Positions 25,898-34,820 of a stretch of DNA of 64,000 nt are shown piece by piece. The translations under genes were made by a program, and so were the position numbers. The stretch's first letter is position 1. Each line of letters begins with the position of its first letter. Under the pieces are notes generated by a model, which ran no database searches, had not been told where the DNA came from, and saw nothing but the letters and a program-made list of their open reading frames with translations. The DNA is from Polyangia bacterium (GTDB lineage Bacteria > Myxococcota_A > Polyangia > Nannocystales > Nannocystaceae): assembly GCA_030429545.1 (NCBI GenBank), contig JAUIFF010000005.1, positions 124,001 to 188,000 of the forward strand, written 5' to 3'.

Positions 25898-28033
25898 ATG
25901 CGTCGGTTTTTAAAACTCAAGGCCCTATTTATGGCCCTTTTGGTGGCCCTGAGCACGCTGACGGTATTGCCGTCGGTCGCCAAAATTGGCGGCTTTAGCC
26001 TGCCTGCTTGGATCACCGATAACTTCCAAAATCAGTTCACCCTGGGGCTCGACCTCCAAGGTGGCCTGCACCTCGAATACTCCGTAGCCGTCGACGAGGC
26101 GATCGAAAACAAGATCGACCAAATCGCCTCGGAGTTGGAGACGGCCTTCCGCGAAAAGAAGGAAATCTCGGTCGACGTTCAGCGCAACGGCAAGGACCGG
26201 ATCAAGCTGACCTTCGCCAAGCCCGAGGACGTCAAGCTCGCAACCGACGATGTCATGGCGATTGCCCTGGCAGACTTTGAGCGGGTTGATGTCGAGGATG
26301 AGTCCGAGGGAATCGTGCATCTACAAATGTACGCCGAGCGGCTCACCCAGGCGCGCAAGGAATCGGTCAACCAGGCGATCAACACGGTCACCAAGCGGAT
26401 CGACGCCATGGGGATCGCCGAGCCCAACATCTACCCCAAAAACAACAACGTCGTGATTGAGCTGCCGGGCCTCGACAACGAGTCCACCGCGATCACGGCC
26501 GCCCGCGAAGATGCGGCGCAAAACATGAAGTCGTTGCTCAAAGAGGCCGGCCAGGCCACGGCGACGATCAACGACATCGCGGGCAAGGCCGAGGCGTTTC
26601 GCCTGACCATTCCCGGGCAAAACGCCGCCGAGTATCTCGTCACCATGTTTGGCGACCAGATCATTGCGGGCAACCTCATCATCGACGAGCGCGTGGGTAG
26701 CCAGCTCGATGTCCTGCCCGACGAGGGCGACCAACTTCCCGACGACACCGTCGACTTGGCACTCACCGAGGACGCCCGCGACAAGGCGCTCGACGAGTCC
26801 AGCGGCTTTCGCCGGTTACTCAAGTTGATCGAGCGCGCCGCCGTGCTCGAGATGCGGATGATCGACGACCAGTACATCCACGGCGACACCGGCAAGCCCT
26901 ACCTTCGCGCGCTTTACGAGGCCAACCTCGTGCGCAAGGGCATGGGCATCGCGGTGTCCAAAGAGTCAGGTTACGGCAAGGAAAACGGTCACAACGTCAA
27001 GGACCCCTATGCCTTCTACGCCGGCGACCGCGAGACCTTAGAAGACTTCTTCAACAGTCTTCCCGAGGAGTGGCGGCTGCCCTCGACCCACATGATGGCC
27101 TACGGCATCCAACCGATGAAGCTCCGCCGCGACGCCGAGCCGGTGGCCGTGTGGCGCACCTACGTGGTCAAGAGCCGTGCCGAAGTCACGGGTGAGCGGA
27201 TCGTTTCGGCCAACGTCGAGCCCGACCCGCAAACCGGTGTCCCCGGTGTCAGCGTCAACCTCGACCGCATCGGTGCACGTGCCTTTGAGACCATGTCCGG
27301 TGAAAACATCGGACTCAAGATGGCGATCATGATGGACGACGCCGTCGTCTCCGACCCGATTTTCAACGACCGGATCCCCGGTGGTCGGGTGCGGATCACC
27401 ATGGGCGAAACCCCCGGCATGTCCGTGCGCGAGGCCGCCAACGACCTCGTCAAGGTGCTCAAGTCCGGTTCGCTGCCCGCCCGTATGATCAAGGAGTTCG
27501 AGATTCGCGTCGGTGCCGACCTGGGCAAGGACTCGGTCGAACGCGGGTTTTGGGCCCTGGTCGTCGGCCTCAGCCTGGTCGTTGCCTTTACAGCGGTCTA
27601 CTACCGCAAGGCCGGCTTTGTCGCTGTGTTTGCCCTGCTGCTCAACGTCGTCATGGTCATGGCCGCGATGTCGCTGTTCCAGGCAACCCTCACCCTGCCG
27701 GGCATCGCCGGTATCGTGTTGACCATCGGCATGGCGGTCGACGCCAACGTCATCATCTTTGAACGTGTGCGCGAGTTTATCCGCGAAGGCTACAAGGCCC
27801 GCGCCGCGATCGAGGCCGGTTACGACCGTGCATTTACAACCATTCTCGACTCCCAGCTCACCACCGCCATCGCCGGCCTGGTGCTCTGGCAATACGGGTC
27901 GGGTCCGATTCGCGGGTTTGCCATCACCCTACTGATCGGCATCACCACGTCGATCTTCACCGCGGTGTTTTGTACCCGTGTGTTCTTTGACTTCCAGGCC
28001 AACCGTCGCGGGTTTGACCGCGTCAGCATCTAA
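25898..28033 (+). CDS. secD: Protein translocase subunit SecD
   Basis: The 711-aa inner-membrane protein uses the proton gradient to pull proteins out of the Sec channel. A first helix (7-27) is followed by the family motif LGLDLQGGLHL (51-61), a large periplasmic P1 domain, and five C-terminal helices from about 548, including GIAGIVLTIGMAVDANVIIF and FERVREFIREG. It is about 100 residues longer than E. coli SecD, mostly within the periplasmic part (about 240-400). It starts 4 bp after yajC and ends 13 bp before secF. Confidence 0.96.
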   Translation: MRRFLKLKALFMALLVALSTLTVLPSVAKIGGFSLPAWITDNFQNQFTLGLDLQGGLHLEYSVAVDEAIENKIDQIASELETAFREKKEISVDVQRNGKDRIKLTFAKPEDVKLATDDVMAIALADFERVDVEDESEGIVHLQMYAERLTQARKESVNQAINTVTKRIDAMGIAEPNIYPKNNNVVIELPGLDNESTAITAAREDAAQNMKSLLKEAGQATATINDIAGKAEAFRLTIPGQNAAEYLVTMFGDQIIAGNLIIDERVGSQLDVLPDEGDQLPDDTVDLALTEDARDKALDESSGFRRLLKLIERAAVLEMRMIDDQYIHGDTGKPYLRALYEANLVRKGMGIAVSKESGYGKENGHNVKDPYAFYAGDRETLEDFFNSLPEEWRLPSTHMMAYGIQPMKLRRDAEPVAVWRTYVVKSRAEVTGERIVSANVEPDPQTGVPGVSVNLDRIGARAFETMSGENIGLKMAIMMDDAVVSDPIFNDRIPGGRVRITMGETPGMSVREAANDLVKVLKSGSLPARMIKEFEIRVGADLGKDSVERGFWALVVGLSLVVAFTAVYYRKAGFVAVFALLLNVVMVMAAMSLFQATLTLPGIAGIVLTIGMAVDANVIIFERVREFIREGYKARAAIEAGYDRAFTTILDSQLTTAIAGLVLWQYGSGPIRGFAITLLIGITTSIFTAVFCTRVFFDFQANRRGFDRVSI

Positions 28034-28045
28034 GGGGTACCGACC

Positions 28046-29440
28046 ATGCAGAAGTTCTTTGAACTGATTCCGTTCGGGACCGACTACCAGTTCGTCAAGC
28101 ACAGCAAAAAGTTTGTGCTGGTGTCGATACTCCTCATCGTCGTCTCGATTTCGACGTTGATCTTCAACCTCGTCTCCACCGGCTCGATGCTCAACTTCGG
28201 CATCGACTTTCAAGGTGGCTCGACGATTCGCCTAGAGCTCAAAAAAGAAGCGGACATCGGTATCGACCAGGTCCGCGACCTGCTCAAAAAGCACAACTAC
28301 GAGGGCAGCTCCGCGGTCACGGTGCCAGATGCCGAAAACCAGGTACTGATTCGGGTCAAGGATGTCACCACCATCAACCCCGAGCAGTTCCAAACCTGTA
28401 AGGCCGCGCTCGACAACTACGACGAGGCCAAGCTGGTCGAGTCGAACTACCCCGAGGGCGGCAGCAAGGTCTTCTTAAAGTTCGACAAGCAGCCGACCTA
28501 CAGCGCCATCGAAAAGCTGTTCACCCAAGCAGGTTGCGAGGGCAAGGCCGACAAGGGTGTTGGCAAGGAGGGCGAGTTCCCGGTTGAGATCAGCCTGATC
28601 GGCATCGGGGCCAAGCTCACCGAGCAGTTCAACGCCGAGTTTGGCGGCCACGTGGTCGACCACATTGTGTCCTCGGAGACAGTTGGGCCCAAGGTCGGCG
28701 AGAAGCTCAAAAGCGACGGCGTTACCTCGTTGCTGTCGGCCATGGGCCTGATCTTCTTCTACGTGTTGGTCCGGTTTGACCTCCGGTTTGCCCCGGGTGG
28801 CATCGTCGCCGTGGCCCACGACTCGATCCTCGTGATCGGAGCCTTCGCGATTGCCGGCAAGGAGTTCAACCTCCAGATCATCGCTGCGTTGCTGACCGTT
28901 GTCGGTTACTCGATCAACGACACCATCGTCGTGTTTGACCGGATCCGCGAACGCATTGCCCTGCACCGCGACGCCCCAATCGAAGAGACCACCAACCGAG
29001 CGCTCAACGAAACCCTGAGCCGCACCATCCTGACCTCGGGGACCACCCTGCTCGTCGTCCTGGCGATTTGGGTACTCGGCAGCGGCGCGATCAAGGACTT
29101 CGCGTTCGCCCTGTTTGTGGGTGTCATTGTCGGTACCTACTCCTCGCTGTTTGTTGCATCCCCACTGTTCTTGTGGATCAACAACCGTTTTTACGGCGGC
29201 GAAGGTCACCTGCGTGGGCTCGAAACCCAGGAGCGCGAGGGCACCGGTATGCTGCTCGCCGGCGCCGGTGGAGAGGTCGACGACCTCACCGGCAAGACCG
29301 TCGACGAGTTGCGCAAGGAAGCCCGCGAGCATTCGGGCGACCCCGACAAGGCCATCGAAGCAGCCGCCGCAGCGGCCGTGGACGGCGAGAAGCCGAAGAA
29401 GAAGAAGGCTTCGCGTCGGCGTCGGCGTCGGCCGCAGTAG
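28046..29440 (+). CDS. secF: Protein translocase subunit SecF with basic C-terminal extension
   Basis: The 464-aa partner of SecD has a first helix at about 24-46 and the motif FGIDFQGGSTIRLE (51-64). Five helices follow from about 230, with VGYSINDTIVVFDRIRE at about 286-302. The last 80 residues are extra: an acidic/Ala segment (DDLTGKTVDELRKEAREH) and an end of KKKKASRRRRRRPQ. This basic tail faces the cytosol and could touch ribosomes or lipids (inference). A terminator follows 25 bp after the stop. Confidence 0.95.
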   Translation: MQKFFELIPFGTDYQFVKHSKKFVLVSILLIVVSISTLIFNLVSTGSMLNFGIDFQGGSTIRLELKKEADIGIDQVRDLLKKHNYEGSSAVTVPDAENQVLIRVKDVTTINPEQFQTCKAALDNYDEAKLVESNYPEGGSKVFLKFDKQPTYSAIEKLFTQAGCEGKADKGVGKEGEFPVEISLIGIGAKLTEQFNAEFGGHVVDHIVSSETVGPKVGEKLKSDGVTSLLSAMGLIFFYVLVRFDLRFAPGGIVAVAHDSILVIGAFAIAGKEFNLQIIAALLTVVGYSINDTIVVFDRIRERIALHRDAPIEETTNRALNETLSRTILTSGTTLLVVLAIWVLGSGAIKDFAFALFVGVIVGTYSSLFVASPLFLWINNRFYGGEGHLRGLETQEREGTGMLLAGAGGEVDDLTGKTVDELRKEAREHSGDPDKAIEAAAAAAVDGEKPKKKKASRRRRRRPQ

Positions 29441-29464
29441 CGGGAACCTTCCCCAGACGCAAAA

Positions 29465-29488
29465 CCCTCGCCTAGGCGGGGGTTTTTT
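29465..29488 (+). terminator. Rho-independent terminator after secF
   Basis: CCCTCGCC (29465-29472) pairs with GGCGGGGG (29475-29482) with one G-T pair, followed by TTTTTT. Confidence 0.9.
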
Positions 29489-29502
29489 GCATCTGGCACC
29501 AA

Positions 29503-30126
29503 TCACGGGCGCAGCAGTCTCACCGTATACACCGGAGACGTTGAATTGCCGATCGCCCACTCGATGCGGTAGCCGTTGTAGGTGCCGGCGTGGGTGCGAA
29601 ACTTGCCGCCCTCGACATACGTCGAAATATAGTCACTCGAGAGCAACTTGGATTTTCGCTCTTGAAAGTCTTTTGCCGTGTGGTCGGTGACCCGAGACGT
29701 ACTGCTGCCAATAAACGGCACGCTCCAACCGATCACAAATGCCCGGCCGCCACTTGCCTGGTAGGCGACGTTGGCAACTGAGCCAACCGCAGCTCCCGAG
29801 GTCTTCACATGCAACACCGCAGACCACTGGCCATTGGCGATTTCGGTGTCGTACGGATATTTACCGATGTGGCCAGAATCGTCGTAGTTGCCCAGAAACG
29901 ATAATTCCTGGCCCGTCCCATTGAAGATCATAATGAGCGTCGAGATCCCATCGCCGGCTTCTTGCTTGTATTGATTGAGAAGGGTTTTGGCCGCCTCGCC
30001 ACGGTCCACATCATTTTGCAGGGTCCTTGCCAGGTCTGCGAGATCGGCCGGGGTCGGCTCGATGTTGCCGTTGCCGGGTTGCAGTTGAAAGAGTTGTTTA
30101 TCTACGGGTGTGCCTACGATGGTCAT
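29503..30126 (-). CDS. Homologue of the plant 23-kDa jasmonate-induced protein (JIP23) family
   Basis: The 207-aa protein has no signal peptide. Its central part reads STLIMIFNGTG (62-72), GHIGKYPY (85-92), EIANGQW (95-101) and LHVKTSG (105-111). From memory this is the conserved core of plant 23-kDa jasmonate-induced proteins (GHIG-x-x-PY, EIANGQW, HVKTSG). The plant proteins are stress-induced and of unknown biochemical function; the fold is probably a beta-sandwich. The gene lies 7 bp downstream of a predicted membrane protein and is surely cotranscribed with it. The family call rests on motif recall. Confidence 0.65.
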   Translation of the reverse strand: MTIVGTPVDKQLFQLQPGNGNIEPTPADLADLARTLQNDVDRGEAAKTLLNQYKQEAGDGISTLIMIFNGTGQELSFLGNYDDSGHIGKYPYDTEIANGQWSAVLHVKTSGAAVGSVANVAYQASGGRAFVIGWSVPFIGSSTSRVTDHTAKDFQERKSKLLSSDYISTYVEGGKFRTHAGTYNGYRIEWAIGNSTSPVYTVRLLRP

Positions 30127-30133
30127 GTCTTAC

Positions 30134-30853
30134 TTACTCCACAGTTTGGATGATTGAGAGAGTCTTGGTGATATTCGATTGGACGTTGTCGTCGACACGC
30201 GCAACGGCAATTGTCCGGAGTTCGATAGGAATATTGGTGGTGCGAAACAGGCTGTTGAACAGGAGCTCGGCGAGGGCACTAAATGCAACGCCCACCGCGA
30301 TAGCGACGCCAGCCACGACACCCATACCGAGGCCCGAGACCACGGTTGCGCTTTGGATACCAAGCTGGGACAAAAGGGAGCCATAGGCTGCACTTTCGAC
30401 GACCTTGGAGGCCAGTTGCCCACCGACAAACGCCCCCAACGACCCGGCACCAATGGCCAGGGCTTCGTTGGTAAACGAGTGTGCCCACTGCCGCTCATTG
30501 TCAAAAGCGGACCACGCCGCGAGCCCGATGCTCAGCAACAGGGTGAGGGTACCGACCACCTCGAGCCCCTTGGAGACCTTGAGGAGGCGTTGTCCCTGGG
30601 TTGAGCTCGGCGAAAAGCGCCGACCAAAGACTTCGATAATTGTATCATCAATCTTATCGAGGTTGTCGACGACAAATTTGCCATTTTGCAGCACGCCGAG
30701 GGGGAGTGCGGCGGACAGTTCGGTGACGACGGTTTTGACGACAATCCCCCCCTGAATAAAGTTGGTTGCGAATCGCGTCGTCGAGTTGTCCAGCCTCGTC
30801 GGCCGCGTCGAGCTCGCTATTGATGTTGGTCCAGCAGACTTCGGCACGCTCAC
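30134..30853 (-). CDS. Hydrophobic C-terminal part of a split membrane/pore-like protein
   Basis: In this frame the coding character is convincing from about 30760 leftwards, where GIVVKTVVTELSAALPLG begins. Three hydrophobic, Gly/Ala-rich segments follow (VGTLTLLLSIGLAAW; AIGAGSLGAFVGGQLAS; VVSGLGMGVVAGVAIAVGVA). Such glycine-zipper helices occur in pore-forming proteins. The first 30 residues of this frame look non-coding and overlap the upstream gene in another frame. The most economical view is that this is the second half of one protein, interrupted at a G7 tract. No family is recognised. Confidence 0.6.
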   Translation of the reverse strand: MSVPKSAGPTSIASSTRPTRLDNSTTRFATNFIQGGIVVKTVVTELSAALPLGVLQNGKFVVDNLDKIDDTIIEVFGRRFSPSSTQGQRLLKVSKGLEVVGTLTLLLSIGLAAWSAFDNERQWAHSFTNEALAIGAGSLGAFVGGQLASKVVESAAYGSLLSQLGIQSATVVSGLGMGVVAGVAIAVGVAFSALAELLFNSLFRTTNIPIELRTIAVARVDDNVQSNITKTLSIIQTVE

Positions 30854-31187
30854 AAAGCGCCTGCAGGTGCCCGAGCCGGGCGCTCGGACCTCGTGCGTGC
30901 AGCAAGGTGAGCTGCAATTGGGCCATGAAGACCGTGCGGTAGCGTTCGCGCACGGCCTCGCGTTGTGGGCTCGAGATCGGCAACGCAGCGACTTGGCGGA
31001 TCAGCTCCCGCGCCTGCTCAGCAGCCATCCGCGAGTTGTCGAGCGCGGTCCGTTGGTTGGTCGTACTGACCCAGCGAGAGCGTGTAAAGAGCCGCGATTC
31101 CTCGGCATGAAGTTGGTCGACAATCGTCAGTAGTTGTTCGGTCGTCGCGACCTTAGACATCGGGTCCGCTTGAGTATCTCCACGCAT
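30654..31187 (-). CDS. Helical N-terminal part of the same split protein
   Basis: The frame starts at ATG 31187 with a strong GGGAGG 6 nt upstream. Up to about 30755 it encodes a helical, Gln/Ala/Arg-rich region (TTEQLLTIVDQLHAEESRL; QREAVRERYRTVFMAQLQL). Beyond the G7 tract (30746-30752) the reading turns Arg-rich and low in information (CRQNRRHRTVRRTPPRRA), like an out-of-frame translation. Removing one G joins it to the hydrophobic frame, giving a protein of about 350 aa. Sequencing error, pseudogenisation, slippage and programmed +1 frameshifting are all possible. Confidence 0.6.
   Translation of the reverse strand: MRGDTQADPMSKVATTEQLLTIVDQLHAEESRLFTRSRWVSTTNQRTALDNSRMAAEQARELIRQVAALPISSPQREAVRERYRTVFMAQLQLTLLHARGPSARLGHLQALCERAEVCWTNINSELDAADEAGQLDDAIRNQLYSGGDCRQNRRHRTVRRTPPRRAAKWQICRRQPR
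30746..30752 (-). other. G7 homopolymer at the frame switch
   Basis: Seven consecutive G (minus strand) lie exactly where the coding frame changes. The codons read TCA GGG GGG GAT in the upstream frame and CAG GGG GGG ATT in the downstream frame. Confidence 0.7.
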
Positions 31188-31306
31188 CGTCTACCTCCCA
31201 CGGGCATGTTTGCCCCGTCAGTAGGGTGGTAGCGACAGCTCCAAAAACGATCTGAAAAACCGACTAGAGTATCAAATATTGACACCTAGAGACGGTTTGG
31301 CGACTT

Positions 31307-32200
31307 CTACGGTTCGTTCAAGAACGCTAGCAGTGGCCCGATAAATTCAGCAAACGCCTCGCGATGCAAAAAGTGCCCACCAGGGGTCATAACCACCTTG
31401 TACTGCCCCGGATCTTTAAACCGAGACACGCCGGCGTGAAACATCTTTTCGGTCACGACTCCGTCGTCGCGGCCACCAAACACCAGTGTGGGCACCTCGA
31501 TTTTGGCCCGTAAACCCGGCGTTGGGATGGGGCTCAGCGCCCGGTAGTAGCCCAGCGCGGCATCCAAACAACCCGGGACGGAGTAGGCATTTTTGACCGC
31601 CTCAAACTCCTCGGGTGGGGCATCCCAGGTCGGCGACCAGCGCTTATAAAGTCGCTCGACCTCGGCGAAGTCGTTGCGGGCAAAGCGTTTGGCGGCCCCC
31701 GGGAGTTTGAGGGTGAGGAAGTGGCGAGAGCCCCACAGGGCGGCGAGGGTCGGCCGCAGCGACGCCGGGTGGGGGATGGCCACCGTCACGAGTTTGCGGA
31801 CCTTGTCGGGGCCTAGGCCGGCGGCACTGTAGGCAGCGCTTGCGCCCCAGTCGTGGCCGACAACGATCGCCTGCGACTCGCCGAGTGCGGTAATAAGTGC
31901 AAGTACATCTTTACCGAGGGTGTCGCTGTCGTACTTGCCGTCGGCCGGGACCTCGGTGGGCGCATAGCCGCGGTTGAACGGACACACCACGCGAAACCCA
32001 GCAGCGGCGACAGCCGGGCGAACTTCGTCCCACGTATGGGCTGTGTCGGGAAACCCGTGAATCAGCAACACCAGGGGACCTTCGCCCTCCTCAAAGTAGG
32101 CGATGTTGAGGCCGTTGGCGCGGATGGTTTTGTAGCCCTGCTCGGGGATGTGCTGGCGTGTCACAAGGGGAGGGTAGCGAAAACCGGGGTGAACATACAT
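31307..32200 (-). CDS. Alpha/beta hydrolase, epoxide-hydrolase-like
   Basis: The 297-aa protein has the oxyanion motif HGFPD (48-52) and the nucleophile elbow GHDWGA with Asp (D117), which is typical of epoxide hydrolases and haloalkane dehalogenases rather than esterases. A cap domain (about 155-200) and the C-terminal FGGRDDGVV and GGHFLHRE supply the remaining catalytic Asp and His. No halide-binding Trp is evident beyond the one after D117, so an epoxide substrate is more likely. Neither the ATG at 32200 nor a GTG at 32164 has a good ribosome site. Confidence 0.85.
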   Translation of the reverse strand: MYVHPGFRYPPLVTRQHIPEQGYKTIRANGLNIAYFEEGEGPLVLLIHGFPDTAHTWDEVRPAVAAAGFRVVCPFNRGYAPTEVPADGKYDSDTLGKDVLALITALGESQAIVVGHDWGASAAYSAAGLGPDKVRKLVTVAIPHPASLRPTLAALWGSRHFLTLKLPGAAKRFARNDFAEVERLYKRWSPTWDAPPEEFEAVKNAYSVPGCLDAALGYYRALSPIPTPGLRAKIEVPTLVFGGRDDGVVTEKMFHAGVSRFKDPGQYKVVMTPGGHFLHREAFAEFIGPLLAFLNEP

Positions 32201-32231
32201 CTGCGAGTGAAAACTTCGCAGCCCGAAGTGG

Positions 32232-33668
32232 TTACTCCTCCGGGCGAGGGCAGCTCGTGGGCGATTTGAGCAGCGTGAGGTACTCGGTCAAGAAAAGCTG
32301 CATGCTCGGAGTAAAAATATCGTTGTGATCGCCCATGAGTAGTTGGTGTTTGTCGTAGACGACGACAAATGGCTCACATAGGGCGTTCGAGATGTCATCG
32401 TTCACGGGCACCAGTTTGCCACTCACGAGCGGCAGGATGTTGTTGTCCGTTTTGCGAACTTCGATTAGCTCCTCGAACGAACTCGCGTTCGCAAGCCGGT
32501 CCTCCCGAACCTGTTCGACTTTGCGCTTATTCTCCACAATTGCACGTTTTTCAGCGGGGCCCGGCCGCGACTGTGTGGGTTGATTTTGCCCGGGTGCCCG
32601 AGTCGCGTTCTCCTCCGGGAAAACGAAATTGTGTGTATAGTAATTCGGGTAGTTTCCGAGGGTTGTCCGCGCACGTTTTCTTTGGTCGCGATGGCGATAG
32701 CGACCCTTGCCATACATAAACCCGAGAGAAACGGGGTAGGCACGTCTGGTTGCCGAATCACCCTCAACCGCGAGGGTGAGAAGTAGGGTCTTTGTGCCGA
32801 GGTATCGCCGACGTTGGGTGTAAAAATTGTTGTACTCAATCGCCGAAAATGCAGGGTTGATATAGACGACCAAGTCTCCGAAGGGGCTTGTCAGCTCAGT
32901 ATCGCTAAACTGCGTCAGCATTTCACGTTCGATGTGTGTCTTGACTGTATTGTGAAGCACTGCGGCTCCCAGACTATGACCAATCGTGATCATCTGACTT
33001 GCAGCTGCCGGTGACGTCTCCTCGGGTTTTTTAAACTGATATGAAAAGCGGTCGAGCACCCACAGTAAGTCGCCACGTCCCATTCGTTCGGTTCCTCGTT
33101 TTCGTGCATTGAATGCCAAGGAAGGGCCTTTCGCCGTTCGACCCCGCCACCCGAGGTACAGACCCATGACGGCACGAGCTGCCCGGTTTTCTTTGACGGC
33201 GCTTCCCCGCTCAAGACGGGCGACGTTGCCAAGGACCTCCCGGAAAAACTTCACATTGCCATCGCACACTGAAGCGTTGTGTCGCCAGCCGTGGACAAAC
33301 GACACCAAGATAACGCTTTGACCTTTCTCCTGAATCTCGGTGAGGGCGGCCACACCATCGTCAATCTGCTGCGGCGACCAGATCAGCCCCTGATCATCAA
33401 ACTCGACATAGGCGAGCCGGTACATCTCTGATCTATTTTCGTCAACAACAACCTCTAAACTCGCTGCTGTTTTCTGACAGGAGCTTTTCCCCTTCGGACA
33501 GATCTGTTTGCAGTAGTCGTCGTCCGCTTGCAGCGTTACTTTTTCGAGGGGAACATAGGCATTGGTGTTCTTCGGTTTGTGCACGCGGTAGGGCCCGGTT
33601 GCACAGGCTGATGCGAGCATGGCAGTAGTCAGCAGCGGTGCGGCACTCGAAAATATCAAACGCGTCAT
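32232..33668 (-). CDS. Lipoprotein with lipase-type alpha/beta hydrolase domain
   Basis: The 478-aa protein has a lipoprotein signal ending in LASAC (C22). The oxyanion region reads SFVHGWRHN (123-131) and the nucleophile elbow is GHSLGAA (230-236), as in lipases. A Cys-rich stretch (CKQICPKGKSSC) follows the signal. The last 130 residues hold a charged linker and no recognised domain. It probably hydrolyses lipids or esters at the cell surface. Its base composition is visibly less GC-rich than the housekeeping genes, which suggests an accessory origin. Confidence 0.75.
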   Translation of the reverse strand: MTRLIFSSAAPLLTTAMLASACATGPYRVHKPKNTNAYVPLEKVTLQADDDYCKQICPKGKSSCQKTAASLEVVVDENRSEMYRLAYVEFDDQGLIWSPQQIDDGVAALTEIQEKGQSVILVSFVHGWRHNASVCDGNVKFFREVLGNVARLERGSAVKENRAARAVMGLYLGWRGRTAKGPSLAFNARKRGTERMGRGDLLWVLDRFSYQFKKPEETSPAAASQMITIGHSLGAAVLHNTVKTHIEREMLTQFSDTELTSPFGDLVVYINPAFSAIEYNNFYTQRRRYLGTKTLLLTLAVEGDSATRRAYPVSLGFMYGKGRYRHRDQRKRARTTLGNYPNYYTHNFVFPEENATRAPGQNQPTQSRPGPAEKRAIVENKRKVEQVREDRLANASSFEELIEVRKTDNNILPLVSGKLVPVNDDISNALCEPFVVVYDKHQLLMGDHNDIFTPSMQLFLTEYLTLLKSPTSCPRPEE

Positions 33669-33716
33669 CGTACGTCGTCATGTAGCAGAATGTGGCTATA
33701 TTAGGCTACGGCAACT

Positions 33717-34796
33717 ATGACGCACGGAGTCGACAATTCATCGGAGGGGAGCTTCAAACGAAGCTTGTGGCTCGTCTTTTTGGCGAATTTTTTCGCGGCT
33801 GGTTGTTTTTCCGCAGTTCCGCCGCAGCAACGTGTGCAGGCTCTGAGCGTTGTGCCGCAAGAGCGTGAACCGTTGCCCGGCCCCCCGAGCTTCCAACTGC
33901 GCGACACCGTGGTGCGCCGGGTGTTTGAGGATTCGCGTGGAGACCTGTGGTTTGGCACCAACGCAAAGGGCGTTATTCGTTACCACAACCAAACCCTGAC
34001 CTACTACGGGTTCGAGCACGGGCTCGGCGGCCATGCGGTACGCGGGATTGTCGAGGACGACAGCGGGCATCTTTGGTTTGCGACCTCCGGCGGGGTCAGC
34101 CGTTTTGATGGTCGAACATTCACCAACTTTAGCGAGTTCGATGGCCTGCACGATAGCGATACGTGGAGCATCACGATCACACACGACGGGACGATTTGGG
34201 TGGGTACGCTGGCCGGTGCGCACCACTTTGATGGCCACAGGTTTCACCACTTTGCCCTGCCAAAGGCCGAGGAAGACCCCTCTCGAGGTGTCACAAGTGC
34301 TGAGTTTGTCCACCACATTATGGAGGATACAGCCGGGAGGTTGTGGTTTGCCACCAATGGTGGGGCCTATGTTTTGAGTGACAACGGTTTGTCGAATATC
34401 AACACGGCACACGGGCTGTGTGGCGACGTCGTCAACAGTATCCTCGAGGATGTCCATGGGCGCATGTGGTTTGCCACCCATCACAATGGCGTGTGTCAGT
34501 GGGATGGCGAAACTTTTACCCACTACGGCGAGCGTGACGGCATTACGGGGCACGAGGTGTGGAGCCTGTATCTCGATGCCGCGGGTGATGTTTGGTTTCC
34601 CGTCGAAAACGCCGGTGTCTATCGGTTTAATGGTGTCACTTTTACCAACTACCACGACCCCGAGCGGATGCCCTGTCCGGCCATTCAAACCATCTATGAA
34701 GACCGCAGCGGGGCCGTGTGGATGGGTGGCTGGATGACGCTGTACCGACGCGACGGCACGCAGGTGCGGCGTTATGTCGAGGAAACCCCTGGCTAA
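33717..34796 (+). CDS. Lipoprotein with Reg_prop (two-component regulator-type) beta-propeller
   Basis: The 359-aa protein has a signal ending in FFAAGC, then about six blades with the pattern I-x-E-D-x-x-G-x-L/M-W-F-A/G-T. Examples are EDSRGDLWFGT, EDDSGHLWFAT, EDTAGRLWFAT and EDVHGRMWFAT. Such repeats usually form the periplasmic sensor of hybrid two-component proteins. Here no membrane helix, kinase or transcription domain follows, so it is a free-standing propeller anchored by lipid. A ligand-binding role is inferred. Confidence 0.85.
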   Translation: MTHGVDNSSEGSFKRSLWLVFLANFFAAGCFSAVPPQQRVQALSVVPQEREPLPGPPSFQLRDTVVRRVFEDSRGDLWFGTNAKGVIRYHNQTLTYYGFEHGLGGHAVRGIVEDDSGHLWFATSGGVSRFDGRTFTNFSEFDGLHDSDTWSITITHDGTIWVGTLAGAHHFDGHRFHHFALPKAEEDPSRGVTSAEFVHHIMEDTAGRLWFATNGGAYVLSDNGLSNINTAHGLCGDVVNSILEDVHGRMWFATHHNGVCQWDGETFTHYGERDGITGHEVWSLYLDAAGDVWFPVENAGVYRFNGVTFTNYHDPERMPCPAIQTIYEDRSGAVWMGGWMTLYRRDGTQVRRYVEETPG

Positions 34797-34820
34797 CGCC
34801 CACGCACACAACGTTGCTTT

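Noticed and set aside
30134..31187. Two genuine genes overlapping by 200 bp
   Set aside because: Coding character in each frame stops at the G7 tract, so one interrupted gene explains the region better than a long overlap.
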